From assembly GCA_001510575.1 (NCBI GenBank), contig LNGK01000008.1:3188687-3252686 (forward strand): 64,000 bases of DNA. Reading direction: 5' to 3'. Positions 23,906 to 37,361 of the stretch are shown piece after piece. The stretch is from Knoxdaviesia capensis (taxonomy: Eukaryota > Ascomycota > Sordariomycetes > Microascales > Gondwanamycetaceae). The notes beneath the pieces are model-generated. The model saw only the letters and a list, made by a program, of their open reading frames with translations. It had not been told where the DNA came from and did not search any database. Position numbers and translations under genes: made by a program. Positions within the stretch are counted from its first letter, which is position 1. Each line of letters begins with the position of its first letter.

Positions 23906-26645
23906 AAAAAAAAAAAAAAAACCTCATGTCTTGACTCTTGATTTCTGTTCTCGCGCTCCAACTCTCTTTTAGATATATGTGCCTGATTTCCTCATGTTTC
24001 ACTTTAGTCTTCATGATATGTTCCCCTTATTCTTCATGTGAGCCCCGGTCCAGGCGTTTGTTTGATTTTTAAAATTTTTTTTTTGGGTACAGGCACTCTC
24101 TCCATACATAACTCTCCTCTCCCTAACTTATGATAGCTAGCCTTCCACATAGAATGGGGGATTACGGGTTCTCCCTGGAAGCCCAATAAAGATCTCTATG
24201 CCATCTCCACGTCACCGCATGACTCCACGAGTGCATATGTATTGTGGGGGGAGTCGCAGATGCATTAACCCGAATCCTGATACTATGAGTCTCTGACGAC
24301 ACAGTTTTCAAGTGAAGGAAAACAAACACCAACTATTCCAGTCCTCTCACTATCCTTCTCGATCTACTCAGTGCATTCCAGGGTCTCAAGATATCCTGGG
24401 GTGGCGGGGGCACTGGTGCGGTGGCTCTAGGCTAAAGCGGACTAGACAGGCCTGGACGTACGAGGACAACTGAAAGGTAGCAGTAGGTATATCAAGACCG
24501 ACTGATTGTGGACTGTTGATTACAAGGTAAAAAAAAAACTTACATCTAAAGGAGGCATGTCGCAAATGGCGAGGGCGGGAGAAAGGGAGGGGGAAGAAGA
24601 AAAAAGATGAAAGAGTCGAACTTCCAGCGCGATTAGACATTCGCTAGCTTCGCCCTGTCTTTTTCAGTACCTAGTTCTCGCACATGTGATTGGACCGGCG
24701 CAGAGGGCGATAAGAAGCATTGAAATGCTTTGAGACAGGAACATAATAGTGCCAGGATATAGTTCTCGTTCGAGAACTGTGGTGGCGTGGCGCATCGGGT
24801 ATGAAAGGTGTACGGAGTTGGAAGATGAGGGTGTGCGTACTCAATAGACCAACCAATCCATCAAGGGCGACTTATATGCACATGTTTACTCTACTCATAC
24901 ACTACCTTGGGAGTATGTCCACGATGAATATGATCTGGGGACTTCGTCCTCACTCTGTGGGCAAAGCAGGCCCGGGATCAAGAATGGTGTTGTATACATA
25001 TGTGTCCCTGATTCAGGTAAATTTCCAATGTGTGATTCTGGCAAGGTTAAACCTTACTATCAGCCAAGCCAGGAATAGAACCCGACCAATTGCGACTAGA
25101 CATTTACAGGTGTCTGTGGTCGCGTTGTGTTGTCAACTTGGGGAGGCCCAGACTTGGGATTTCTTTTCGGACTTGGCCTCCTTTGGCGGCGGAAACTGGA
25201 AGGCAAAAGTTTTTGGCCTGCGCCTCATTGTCCATCTAAGAATGCTCTGATTCTGGGGAAGCCACACGAATGGTGAGATATTACACTCTCTAATTTGGAA
25301 CGGTAGATTGAGGCAACTCAGAGAGAACCTGTTTATCTTCTGGTGTGTCTGGTGTGATGGGGCGACACTTGGCCAACGAGTAAGTCGAGAGGAGAGGATG
25401 GAAATCTGGGGCGGTGTTGTTGAGACAAATTCACGTAGGGTAACACAAGTTGTCTGCGAGTAGTGTGCTTGTAGTACGAGAGAAGCATTTATTCTCCTAT
25501 TGTTGATCCGGCGAGTCCAGCCGCCTGTGCTCGAAGTTGGGCAACTTTGGCGTCGGTGCCGATATCGCCTCAATCTTGGGAGGGCCGGGTTTTCACATGG
25601 ATGAGAAAGGTTCCGACAACGGCGAGTTGGGATGAACGAAAACCGGAGGGAATGAGGCGGTTGGGTTTCAGATGTTGGAAGTCGAGAGGAAAAAAAAGAA
25701 AGCGAAAGTCGGACATGAGAAGAATATTTTTCTTCTAGAACCAGCCGAAGAAACGAGAAAATTTTTCATGCGAAGCATTAAAAGTTGGTCTCTGACCCCC
25801 GGCGCCACCGAAAGGGGGGGGATTGGGACAAGCTTTACCCAAAGAGATTGTCTAACAGAGACAGACTACTGTACAGGAGAGAGCAGTGAAAAGGAAACCT
25901 CGGGAAGTCGAAGCAGGCCAGTAATAGGTGAGACGTAACGAACTTACTGCCGAGTCGTCAGGTTCAAAAGACAAACCCCCCAAAAAGCAAAGGAGACACA
26001 AAAAGTCCCAGAGAGAATGTGCGACAGGCTGAACCTCTTATATATTCACAATACGTACAAAGGCGGTTTCTAAGAGGACGAGGGCAGTTTGTTGTACCAA
26101 ATGGTTTCGTAACAGTGATGATGAATAAAAGAGACCAGACGTGGGTAGGGCACACTCCAGGGGGAGCACAAAGCTCGACACCAGTTCCTCGCAGGTTCAA
26201 CCCCACAATCGTTTGTCAGGCCTTGGAAAGTGGGCAGAGCGGGAGAAAAAAAATTCCTGCTTGGCCAGACGGGAATTATTCTGGCTCTCCAGTTTATTCT
26301 CCTCCCCTTGATGTTCTCTCATTCTGGTACCCATGCAGTTTCTTCCTTGGCCAGGATCTGGGCTCATCAGTGGACTACATGTACTCCCGTACTCCGTCAA
26401 GCTGGCTTCTGGAAGTCTGTACTGTAGTATGCGGTGTGTCTAGACCCTAAGCCTAATATTTTGATATACGACGCTGAGAGCCCAAATCTTCAGATTTGAA
26501 CCCGCCAGGCCGGGTCCTCCGTCCCGGGGCCTTAGGCGAAGGGGGAAGCGCCATGTTTGGTTTGCCGAACTAGCCTACTCGTATTTACAGCAGCGATGAA
26601 GCGTGACTTTGCGGCTTCTGAGTGCTATTCAGACCCAGGTAGCCC

Positions 26646-26670
26646 ACAACAACAACAACAACAACAGCAG
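26646..26670. repeat. (ACA)n microsatellite
   Basis: About eight trinucleotide copies (ACAACAACA...) ending in CAGCAG, in non-coding sequence. Confidence 0.85.
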
Positions 26671-29600
26671 CCAATAAAACACCCGCATACACGAAGCGAA
26701 ATTGATGCTCATACTCGGAGAATCAGCTGAGCCGCGGGGCTGTAGCCATTTGCGTTTGCCTTAAGCTGGGCGGACTAGGCTTTGTGAGAGATTTTGAGCT
26801 GAGCACCATCCTCTCCCAGGCTTATCTTGAAACCAACAGATCAGGCTTGTTTGAAGTCCGGGGGTGCAGCCCGATACTCGGCGAGAGAGAAAGGGGCGAG
26901 GAGAGGAAAGCGATTATGAAGGTGGCTTTTTGAGCTATATAGAAAAGGTCTTCCTTGCACACACACCCTCATCTCGAGAATGGGGTGGAAACCACTGAGT
27001 ATCTGTCCAGCCTGTCAAACAGGCACACACACGGCTGTCCCGAGAATGGGGGTCACCCGCGCTTTGGATGGATCTATTGGCTGAGATGTTCGGGCCCTGG
27101 CAGGGGATGTGACGAACTGAGAGCCTGTGGCTGGCTACCTGAAAGAAAAAGAAAAAGCGCACATGAGGAAAAGAAAAACCCTTGAGGCGTGTCTCGCTTC
27201 TGCAGCTTCCCTCTTTTGTGCGTATGGGTGGGTGGGTAGCTTAACAGCTTCGGTTATATTCCCTGAACAGTAGCATGAACAACCGCCGCAGTTACACGTT
27301 CCCCCTTCCCTCACGACGTCGATCATCGATTCTGGAAGACGTGCAAAACCCATTTCAGCGCCGAACTTGAAATTGGAGGTTCTGGTGTAGTGGTCTTTCT
27401 GGATGTGAGTTTGGTTTCGCGGTAGTCGTGCCTCGGTTGGTGCGTGGGGGCGAAGACTCTTGGGGTCTCGTCTCACATATTTCTGCCGTGGGCTTACTTT
27501 CCCAGATACCGAACCGTGCTTGGCTGTTTTGTGGACGAGCTTCACGGACAGTAGATTTAGTCTCCCACCCTCACCTCAGCATCCCGTGTGCACAGTAGGT
27601 GGGTATTACGCAGATCAATGAGTAAATGCTATATAGGTAGGTATTCACTATTATCCTCTCTCTCTAACGAACCCGCAGCAATATCGCCTCCCGGGAGACC
27701 TGTCCGGTACTTGCTATGCAATGCCTTGACAGCGAATCGTGAACTTATTATAGGCTTAGTAGTGCCTGCCAAGAAGAAGCTGATGGGTTCTCTTCCGCGG
27801 AAGCGACCTTCACACGCCGCTCCCGTATTCCAGCCCTCCTTCACAAAGTGGTACGTGCATGTTCCTGTTGTCGTTCTGAGCCCCATACACTAACCACAGC
27901 GGTAACGGGGAGGGTCGGGATGGACAACAATACTGTCTTCTGCTCTCCCCCATGCCCAAGCTTCCCCCCATTCTAGGGATGGCGCTGGGCTTGGCATTTG
28001 GAACACCTTTTTCGTAACAAAACACCGATAGCTGGCTGCAGGCCCGGCCCTGCCCATTCAGGCCTACCCACGTCTGACAGGTTCGTTGATCCCGATCCCC
28101 ACTGGCAAGTTTTCTTCTGTCGTTGCTGGGAGCTGAGGCTACACACACCATTTCATTTTGCATTTTCTCGGCACACTGGAAACTATGATTCCGCCTGCCA
28201 TGGCCGAGGTGGCTACTAAGTGAGCACCGGGACGTGCCAGCTCCACTCAACCCTACGGGCAAGTGGTCGTGCCAGAGGGACCGCCTGGGAATTGATCCTG
28301 CGCTGTTTCTTCATCCCCTTCTTTGTATCGCGTGCCCTTTATAAAATGCGCACGCTTTCTGTGAGTTTCACGCGTGACCCTCCATCGTGAGGAGGGGGTT
28401 GGGTTCTACCACCGCATATACAGATGTTCCTCTGGCTAAAAGGTGTGCTTCATGTACATATGAGCTGTACTGAACATTACGTAGATAAGCACGCATGTAT
28501 GGACAGTATGCACACATATGTTCAGTACAATAGTTGGACTTTGCATAGGAGAAACAGAGGCACACTCACAGGCACTCAGATCTGCATCGTACATGTCTGG
28601 TTGCTCGGTCTTTTCTTAACGGTGAGGGCTTTTCTTGCACTCTGGTCGTAAGAGACCCCACCCCACCCCCCGAATGAGAGGAACGCCATGCATATAGCTT
28701 TGCTATCTTGCCGTACACGCTTGGATGGCGTGGCATTCTCCCCATTCTGTTATCGCACGCTAGACTTCTTCGGGAAACCCCACACGCTGATTCTCAAGGC
28801 TGAGGGCTCGCAATCCACACTCCCCCCCGGGTCTGACAATCAACTTTTGTCACTCCAGCTCACCTCTGCAGCGCTGTGGATGGTACAGAGAGGAAAGCTG
28901 TTCTGGAGGTGCCATTCACACCAAACAAGCTGTCTCAATCCAGATCCACACCACCTTCTCCTTCTCCCCAGGAAAACTTCTCTTCCATGAACCCCAGTTT
29001 GGTGACATCTTTGGGAGGGTCTCGACTCCCCTCCCTGTTCGGTTCGGGAAGAGCGAGGGAATTTTTTTTTTATAAAAAAACTTTTAGAGTCGAAGACAAA
29101 AAGTCACTATCATCTGGATGACTGACACCTCACGACTTCCTGGGTGCCCGCATATTGTATGAGCTTCTGATTAATTCCGCCAGCCGATTTGTATGTATAA
29201 TATACTGCACCGACATCCTTATGGACAAATGTCCGTTGATCCAGAGTACATTACGACCTCCTAATAGTAATCACAATCTGTGCGAGGACACCGAGCGAGA
29301 AGAAGGCCAACACTGACCACGATGTAAATTCCAACAAGGCAGCACTCTATCCACCAAATAGCTCACTACTGTACTCAGCTGCACGGTACAAGTAATCTCG
29401 CTTGGTGACCACTGACTGATGACAGTGATGAGTTTAGAAATGTTCATGGAAAGTGGTTCTTCACGGTGGATTGCCAAACCTTGCGCATGGAATCTTTTGA
29501 GCTATTTCAACCCTGTCACCAATGGGGTATTTGAAGATTAAGTACTGCCGCTTTTACGCTTGAACTATTGATCCTGTCTGTAGCGATGAAGTGTGCGGAG

Positions 29601-32600
29601 TAATATCCTTTCTTCACCCCGAACACTATACTCCGTCTAGTAGTACTCTACCTAGGCATATAAAGTGAGCATATGTTCGTGGTAGGTATGCAGGTCAGGC
29701 TTCCTTATCATGATCCCGGACCCTAACTGCAGTACTGTACAGTATGCAGCCCCACTGTTCTCGGCCTAGTTTCGCCACCTTTATTTCTTCTAACCTTTAA
29801 GCTTCAGTGATTCCAATGTGTACTCCCAGTGTATGCGTCTTAGAGTGAGAGGTGAAGTACACACACGACATAACTGCGATGCATGTGAAAGCACTTTCCT
29901 GTACAGTACATTCCTGGGTACGGGACCCCGAAACCGGACTTTGGCCGTCAGAAAACCACTCCGCCATCTTCGACTTCTTGCTCTTTTCCGCCAGTTCACT
30001 CGCCAAGCCTGGCTACGAAAGCTTTCTTCCAATCAGAGCGCTCAGATCTGCAGACTCCGGCTCTTATCTCTTAGGTCTAAAACAGTAAAGATTCAGGCCG
30101 GGCCTAGGTTGCATGTCTGGGGCGACAATATGCAGCTTTCCACCCAGCCGCCCACACGGGAAACATACCGGTGTCTGGGCAAACACCCGAGAGATTCCGC
30201 AATTGGCAGTTGCCCTCACCTGGCCAACACCTGGACCATTGCATGAGGAGGGAGACAAAAATTGATGGGCACGCGGGCTCCCTTGTCCCGAGATAGCTGT
30301 CACAAGAAAGCACCTATGCAGGCCAAACATAGGTAAACTTTCATAGCAGCTGTGCTGAGCATGTTGAAGTGGGTCGAGGGACCTGAACGACGAAATTGGA
30401 GAGAGACTCTTCTTCCATCAGATAAAGGAGCCAAAATACTGATGAATGAATGACACTGGCGTCGAATAGCCGGACTGAAATGATGGCCAGCTAAAGCAAG
30501 GCTCGTAGGTAATTGGCCAGGCGAGTGAGAGAGAATGAAATGACCGCCGTATAATAGGGACCGGGCGGGTATCGGACTGTGAAATATATCGCGCATCTTG
30601 TCTTATGGCCTGACCTGACTGGACCTTGGGGCTCACTGCCACGGATGGGAACCAGCTAGGCTGGGCCCCCCTTTCGTCGCCCACCAATTAATCCCTTGTG
30701 CTCTATCTAATATCAGCGAGTATATTCTTCCTTGTAGCGTTCGTTGTTGGGCGTGATCATCCCCCCAAGTGGACAAATTTTGGTGGGCTAAACATGCCAC
30801 GCAAAACCCCACACACCAGCGATAAATGGATGCCATCAGACTGAAACCTACTCCCACTACCGTCACCAGCCCCGAAGACACTTTCCTCGAAATGTGACAT
30901 GGGGAAACCTGAGCTATCAGGCTGTTGGGTCCGTTAACAGCTAGAAAACTCGAGGGAGTTTCAGGTTCTGGAAAGAGCGTAGTACAAGATATAAAAAAAA
31001 CGGTGCTTTTCGGGATGTCCGATTGATAGCGATTTTATTATGATCCCTTGGCTTGCTCTGAGCTCCCCCCCATCTCCCCGCCCCAAAATGCCCAATAATC
31101 GGCCCAGAAGTCCCTCATGCCTAGATATCCTACAATATCTGACGCCATCTGATTTGCAATATAATCTGTATCACGAGGCCAACAGCAAAAGATATGATGC
31201 GCAAAAAAAGGAGACGGCGAGAAGAAAACGGGGGCGGCGGCCCTGAAGTTGAAGTTGAGGTTGAAGTTGGAGGTGTCGTATACAGCCTCATCAGACTTGC
31301 TGGGAAATTCCGCCAAGAACATCACATTGATTATTAGCGGGTGATAGCCTTTTCAGCTGAGGGATGCATTACCAGTTGTCAACGTCCTCCGTACAAAGAG
31401 CTGATAAATAATGGCACACTGGCGCCGGCACGGGAGCCAGGGCCTTGCCTTGCTATGAATTGTCACGCAACCCAAGTCTCGACAGAGAAAAAAAGAAAGA
31501 AAAAACCCCCTGGGCATATCACATTCTTCGGAGGTCTTTACTGGCTGTTATACTCACAAGCCAACATAACGAAAGCTTTAGAGGCTGAGACAACTAGCCC
31601 AGTTATGGCTGCCAGAGAGAATCAGCTGTGATAGCAGACCTCCTGTACTCGGACAGGTGCAGAACCTGTGTGGCGTTTGGAGTTGACATACATGCTTCGT
31701 ACCTGTATGCGCAACCACGACGGAATTTGATGCAGCTCGGGAGCTCGTCGCTGGGTGGTATGTCGAACAAGCCCTCCTTCATCACTAGATCAGAGTGCCC
31801 GTCGGCATCTGGGCCTTGGCAGTTGCATTGTGTGCATTACCTCTAATATGCTGGCAACAGAAAAAAAAGATATGATGAAGGCTGGCTTGGTAACACATGA
31901 AAAAAACCCCCCCCTCCCCCCCCCAAGGGCCTTTGGAAGTCATGGCCACCACCACCTTGTAAAGGAAGGGCTCAAAAGAATACAGGGAATGGCATGCAGA
32001 CAGTTCACCAGACTCGAGACCATCGCTTATAGGTAGAGGAGGACCATCTTACACAGTGGGACAGGATTGTGAAACCAAACTTCCTTCATGTTGACCATCT
32101 GGTATTACGACAAAAGTGAGCAGGAAAATATCAGGATCTTCAGATCGAAAACCCTCATACAAAGAAAGATGTGAGAAAATATCCTAAATTCTGTTCAAGT
32201 TTCTTGATCTTTTGGGCGACATTTTGATGATGGACATTCCGTAGGCCTAGGAGCTCCCCAGGCATATTCCATGTTCCTCTACCCTGGCTCTTCCGTTGTT
32301 AGCAGGCGTGGGATGCTTTTTCTACGTCGGAGCAATTTTCGCTTCTTCACCCCACCCCCCATCCCCCACTCTTAACCCATCCGTTAAAGTTTAGCTACCC
32401 TTCGGCTCCCCTTATCCATAAACACACGCCCCCCCCTCTCTCCCAATGCTCGTCCATTCGTCCATGTCCACAATTGGGTGGTATCTATGCTTTTTTGTTC
32501 TCTGTTCCTTGGTCCCAGCATATGAGCGATTACAGCATGGCAAGGTCAGACACTAGCAGAGTATGAACCTGTCCTTGGTGTTTTAATGTCTGGGCGGTTC

Positions 32601-32629
32601 TCTTTGGCCATTCTGCTTGGTGTAATTCC

Positions 32630-32820
32630 TTATCTCTGTCCCATATTCTCACCCCGGTCCCTGGAGCTTTAAATATCTTCGGTCTCCCTCGCTACCTGGA
32701 TAGTAAACCTGTTGCTTTCGGATTTCATCCTTCCCTTCCTTCTCACTTCTCTATGCCAGTTCTGAGGATATCATTTTGTCCAAACTGTCCATCCATTCTT
32801 GTTTGCCTGTCGTCAGATAG
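32630..32820 (+). promoter_or_regulatory. Candidate GATA-factor sites upstream of the ammonium transporter
   Basis: Two HGATAR matches lie 160-350 bp before the ATG: AGATAA on the minus strand at 32630-32635 and AGATAG on the plus strand at 32815-32820. Ammonium transporters are classic targets of the nitrogen activator AreA, which binds HGATAR. Six-base sites occur often by chance, so function is inference. Confidence 0.35.
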
Positions 32821-32978
32821 TTGACTTCATATGCCGTCTTCATCAACTTCAATCTTAAGCTAACAACAGCACGAAACTCGGTTTCTCATCTCCACATTGC
32901 TTTTTCCTCTACTGCCATTCCTTAATTTGTTTTTCTTGCCAATTTTCCCTTCGAACGAACAACACACCTCTCTTCGCC

Positions 32979-34988
32979 ATGTCCTACTCACACACCGGTG
33001 CTCCGACGCCGTTCAATGGCACGGATGAAAACTATGGTGGCGATGGAGGTATGCTCTCAACTTTCACTATGTGATTGTATTACAGCCCAAACACACAAGG
33101 CACACCCCTCTTTGTTCAACTCCAAATGTCCTTCTGTTGGTTGGACGAACAGGTGGGATTAGAGGTGTGCCCGGTATATCTCTCATTTTGAAGATGTAGC
33201 TAACTGACGCGCGTTCTGTACTATTGAACAGCTACTGAAAACCTCAACCAATGGTACCAGTCCGGTGACCAAGCTTTTATCATCGTTTCGTCTTGTCTCG
33301 TCCTGATCATGATTCCCGGTATCGCGTTTCTCTACTCCGGCCTCGCGAGAAGAAAGTCGGCCCTGTCCATGTTGTGGGTAGTGATGATGTCGTTCAGTGT
33401 TACCTGCTTTCAGTGGTACTTCTGGGGCTACTCACTATCATACAGTACCGACTCTGGCAACCCGTTCATTGGCAACCTCACTCACTTCGGTCTGATGAAG
33501 GTCCTGGCTGTGCCTTCCCAAGGTTCACCCCTCGTGCCGGCTCTTCTGTACTCGTTCTACCAGATGATGTTCGCCGGCGTCACCGCTGCCCTCGTGATTG
33601 GCTCGGTCGCCGAGCGTGGCCGTGTTCTCCCCGCCATGGTGTTCATCTTCTTCTGGTTGACCATCGTCTACTGCCCGCTTGCCTACTGGGTGTGGAACGG
33701 CAACGGATGGGCCTTTGAGTGGGGTGTTTTCGACTATGCTGGAGGTGGCCCCGTCGAAATCGGCTCCGGTTTCTCGGCTTTCGCCTACTCGTGGGTGCTC
33801 GGTCGCCGCAACGAGAAGATGATGCTCAACTTCCGCCCCCACAACATCTCTCTCATCACCCTCGGTACCATTCTGCTCATGTTCGGCTGGCTGGGCTTTA
33901 ATGGTGGCTCTGCCTTCGGTGCTAACCTCCGTGCTGTCATGGCCTGCTGGAATTCTCTCCTGACTGCCATGTTTGCCGCCATGACTTGGTGCTTGCTCGA
34001 TTTCCGCCTGGCGAAGAAGTGGTCGATGGTCGGTTGGTGCTCGGGAACCATTTCGGGTCTTGTGGCTGCTACTCCGGCTTCGGGCTTCATCACCCCCTGG
34101 GCTTCCATTATTCTCGGCGTTGTTGCCGGTGTTGCTTGCAATTTTTCGACTAAGAGTAAGTTCATTTTTTTTTTGCCCTGCGCCAATCCCAATCCTTTCG
34201 CCTCTTTCTATCCCCGAAATCCCTGAAGAAACCCCCACTACACCACTATTTCTTGACCACTCCACTTTTATTATGCTCGCCTTGCCCCAATCCGATCCCA
34301 ACTCCGAATGGAGACGAATGAAGACACAAAAAAAAAAAAAACCAAGCTACTGTCAAAACATACCCTGGCCGCCTTATGCTCGATAAGTTTCCCATTGCAA
34401 CGAACCAGAGGAAACCTGTTATGTAAAATTGACTAACCAACTGCGCATTCGATTTGTGTGTGCTTTCTCATGATTACAGTCAAGTACTTTTGCAAGATTG
34501 ACGATTCTCTCGATGTGTTGGCTGAGCACGGTATCGGCGGAGTGGTCGGCCTGATCTTTAACGCTTTCTTCGCTGTCGACTGGATTATCGGCCTCGATGG
34601 CGTCAACATGGAGGTCGACGGTGGCTTCCCCGACCACAACTACAAGCAAATGTACAAGCAGATTGCCTATGTTTTCGCCACAGCCGCGTACTGCTTTGTT
34701 GTGTCGGCCGTCATCGCCAAGATCATTGACTTCATCCCTGGCTTGAAGCTCCGCGCATCGGAGGAGGCTGAGCTCCTCGGTCTGGACGATGACCAGCATG
34801 GCGAGTTCTCGTATGACTATGTTGAGGTCCGTCGTGACTACCTTGCCTGGTCGCCTGCTACCGCTGCCCAGGCCGCTAATGGCGTCAAGGTTGAGCCCCA
34901 GCATGGCATTGAGGCGCACTCGAACTTGGCTAAGACACAGGATGAGGCCAATGATGCTGCTCCTCCCAGTTCGTCTGAGGAGAAGTAA
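32979..34988 (+). CDS. meaA: Ammonium transporter, Mep/Amt/Rh family (MeaA-like)
   Basis: Plasma-membrane ammonium transporter of the Mep/Amt family. Exons: 32979-33048, 33232-34155 and 34480-34988, 500 aa. Introns are 183 and 324 nt; the second has a GACTAAC branch site. An alternative model recognises a 12-nt exon at 33153-33164 and adds four residues in frame. The protein starts MSYSHTGAPTPFNGT and has an extracellular N-terminus followed by about 11 membrane helices, with family signatures IPGIAFLYSGLARRK, GSVAERGR and GWLGFNGGSA. The first of the two pore histidines is Glu (E199, in GGGPVEIGSG) while the second is kept (H348, in LAEHGIGG). This E/H pair is the Mep1/Mep3 type in yeast, and is the reason for preferring MeaA over the Mep2-type MepA; the symbol remains tentative. 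The cytoplasmic tail includes the conserved GEFSYDYVEVRRDYLAW and then a poorly conserved acidic end. Upstream GATA-like sites suggest nitrogen control. Confidence 0.92.
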
Positions 34989-37361
34989 ACAATTTAGGAA
35001 TCTCAGTTGTTTGCTTCCTTCATCTGCTCTTGACTCCATCTTTTTCTTTTCTCTTCTAACCCTCAAAACAATTATTTGGATATCGATTTGCTAGTTGAGA
35101 GAGGTCAGAGAGGTGTTCGATGGTTTTCACTGTCCCGCATTTCTTCTCCGAGCCTCCTCATATGGCATCATCCAGCTGTTTTGAAGTTATCTGTCCCCAT
35201 ACATCTTGGGGGGTCCAATCTTTGATTCCTAGTGCTTCTTCCTCATTCGCAAGACCCATTTTGTTTGATGTTTCTTCGTCGATATTATACCTCTGTTACT
35301 ATTTTTATTATCTGTGCCTTGAGTTTTGCTTTTTCATAGGAAGAAAACAGAACGGCGAAACCTATATAGCGAGCTGTGTGCTTTTTCCATAATTTAGTCT
35401 ATTCAACTTTTCTATGCTAACGTTGTGAATACCAATTATGTGTTCTGTTCCTTGAGCTGGCGGCTTCTCCCTCGTGCCACCAAGGGTTTATCCAAATATT
35501 GGCCTATTTTATGCCATTTTTACAGTGCCCAATGAGCTATAGCTGGCCAGCAGCAGCACCCACTACATACACTATATACACGTATTGATGCTGGCTAGGT
35601 ATCTTAACTGGTTTTTTAAATTCCATATAATTCTATCTTGCTTGGAGACGATAGCTTTAGGTATGAAAACTGGACATACCTATGGATGCTCTCTAAAATA
35701 AACCACGATCAGCACAATGCTGCCATTCCTAATTCCCTGCCTGCAACTATGTATTTTATGCCGCAGGCACACACCCCTTGGTTGGATCTATATAGTTCCC
35801 GTGAACGACATAACCTCTTTGAGGAGACCACGACCAGATGGAAGTCTCGACCCACAGGCCCAAGAGGGATTTTTCTTCTAGCATTCTTAATGTGTCAACC
35901 CGGATCAGCGACATTATCCTTCGACCTTAATTTATATGCATGCACCTACAGAGGTCAAAGATTCCGTGCATGCGCCAGTGAGGCGCACTCACTGATAGCG
36001 ATATCTGAACCGGCTGGGTCTTAAGCGGGGGAATGGATTAAATAAAAGTTACGGGAGATGCATCACAGACGCGATTTAACCCTCGTGGAGAGACACCCCC
36101 AAGTCAGACTGAAGTTGTATATGTGCATACTACTCGTACTTCGTATCTTGAAATCAGTAAATAATTCTCCTTGCTTTCAACTTGACAACGGGACTATCTA
36201 CTAAGCCCAAGAGCACCCAGCACCGCATTGCCTCAACAGGGCTACATAATCTTTGTTTCAAGCATGAGATCTACGTGGTAGATTGTGAGGACAATTTTGT
36301 TCGAGACATCTATTGATCTGAGTCTTGAAGCAACACATCTGGTGCGAATGCGGGGAGGATCTCATGAGATAAGAGCATATCTCCAAGCCTACGATGCATG
36401 TGTAGTGGTGGGGCATCTTAACCCCAACCCGTCCAGTTGCTTTTTGTCCGTAGATGTCATATTAGAGATGGGGTATCCAGGTACATAGCGATTTGCGCCT
36501 TAATAGTAGCACGGTAGGATGCAGATACGATTCGGACGAGCCAAAATATGCTTCCCTGACCAGTAGACATGTCGTCTCCGCTCGCTCCGGACACATTCCA
36601 TGCCCAAGATTCGTATGTTTTCGTATGATATCGGGTGGATCAAATGAGGGATTAGAGAACTTACATAATGCACTATCTACTATACCGTTCTCTTTCCATG
36701 TTAAAGCTATATCGGCTTAGGAGGAAATGGTGATAAGTAATTTTAGATTCAGGTGGCAGTACTCTGATCCATATAAGGACCTATATGAGCAGTATAAGCA
36801 TGCACAAGGCACACTCCGTTTTTCAGTTCTCGGACATTGTAACCATGGTCTCAGGACGGGACAGAGACATATCAGGTCTCAGCTCTCTCTTGCCGCCTCA
36901 AAAGTCTAGAAACAAAGAATGTACGCAGTGGAATCAATATACGTGAACCGAGATTTTGATAATAAAATGGCAGCACCAAGCTACCCATATATCAGCATAT
37001 ATTATGTATATTAGTTATCATGTAGTGGCAATGGGTAGCATTTTGAGGAGAGCGAGAAAGGGACCACAGTACTGAAATCGAATGAGAAATACACATAGAA
37101 AATCCAAGCCGCGATGTGTGTGACCCGAATGTCTGGTCTGACACAAATGTGTATGGCCAAAAAGTTGAGCATTGAGGCAAAAGAATGTGGCCGCAGACGT
37201 AATGCGGATACACTAGGACGACTCAAGGCGGTGTTTGGTGTCGCTGCTGCTGCGCCGTTGATGCGCGATGGCCATCGAGGCCGTATTATTAAAGGAGACT
37301 GTACCGAAAAGAAAATTCTAAGAAATACATGAGGACCTTGGGTATTGCTTGAGGTCTCGTC
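34989..37361. other. Convergent intergenic interval
   Basis: About 2.4 kb holding the 3' UTRs of the ammonium transporter and of the acid phosphatase. The remainder is moderately AT-rich with many stops on both strands. No gene, tRNA or tandem repeat is seen. Confidence 0.5.

Larger units (their letters stand above)
23797..32978. other. 9-kb gene-poor interval
   Basis: No gene could be supported between the kinase and the ammonium transporter. Longest open stretches are about 150 codons, mostly from non-ATG starts, without motifs or plausible splice extension. Contents I can name: the short N gap at 23897, an (ACA)n run near 26646-26670, palindromic TACTGTACAGTA at 29733-29744, a C-run near 31909-31924, and CT-rich sequence from about 32280 that is the promoter and leader of the transporter. 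Long non-coding transcripts or relics cannot be excluded. Confidence 0.5.

Noticed and set aside
25130..25573. Minus-strand open frame of about 146 codons
   Set aside because: Non-ATG start, basic low-complexity composition, no recognisable domain.
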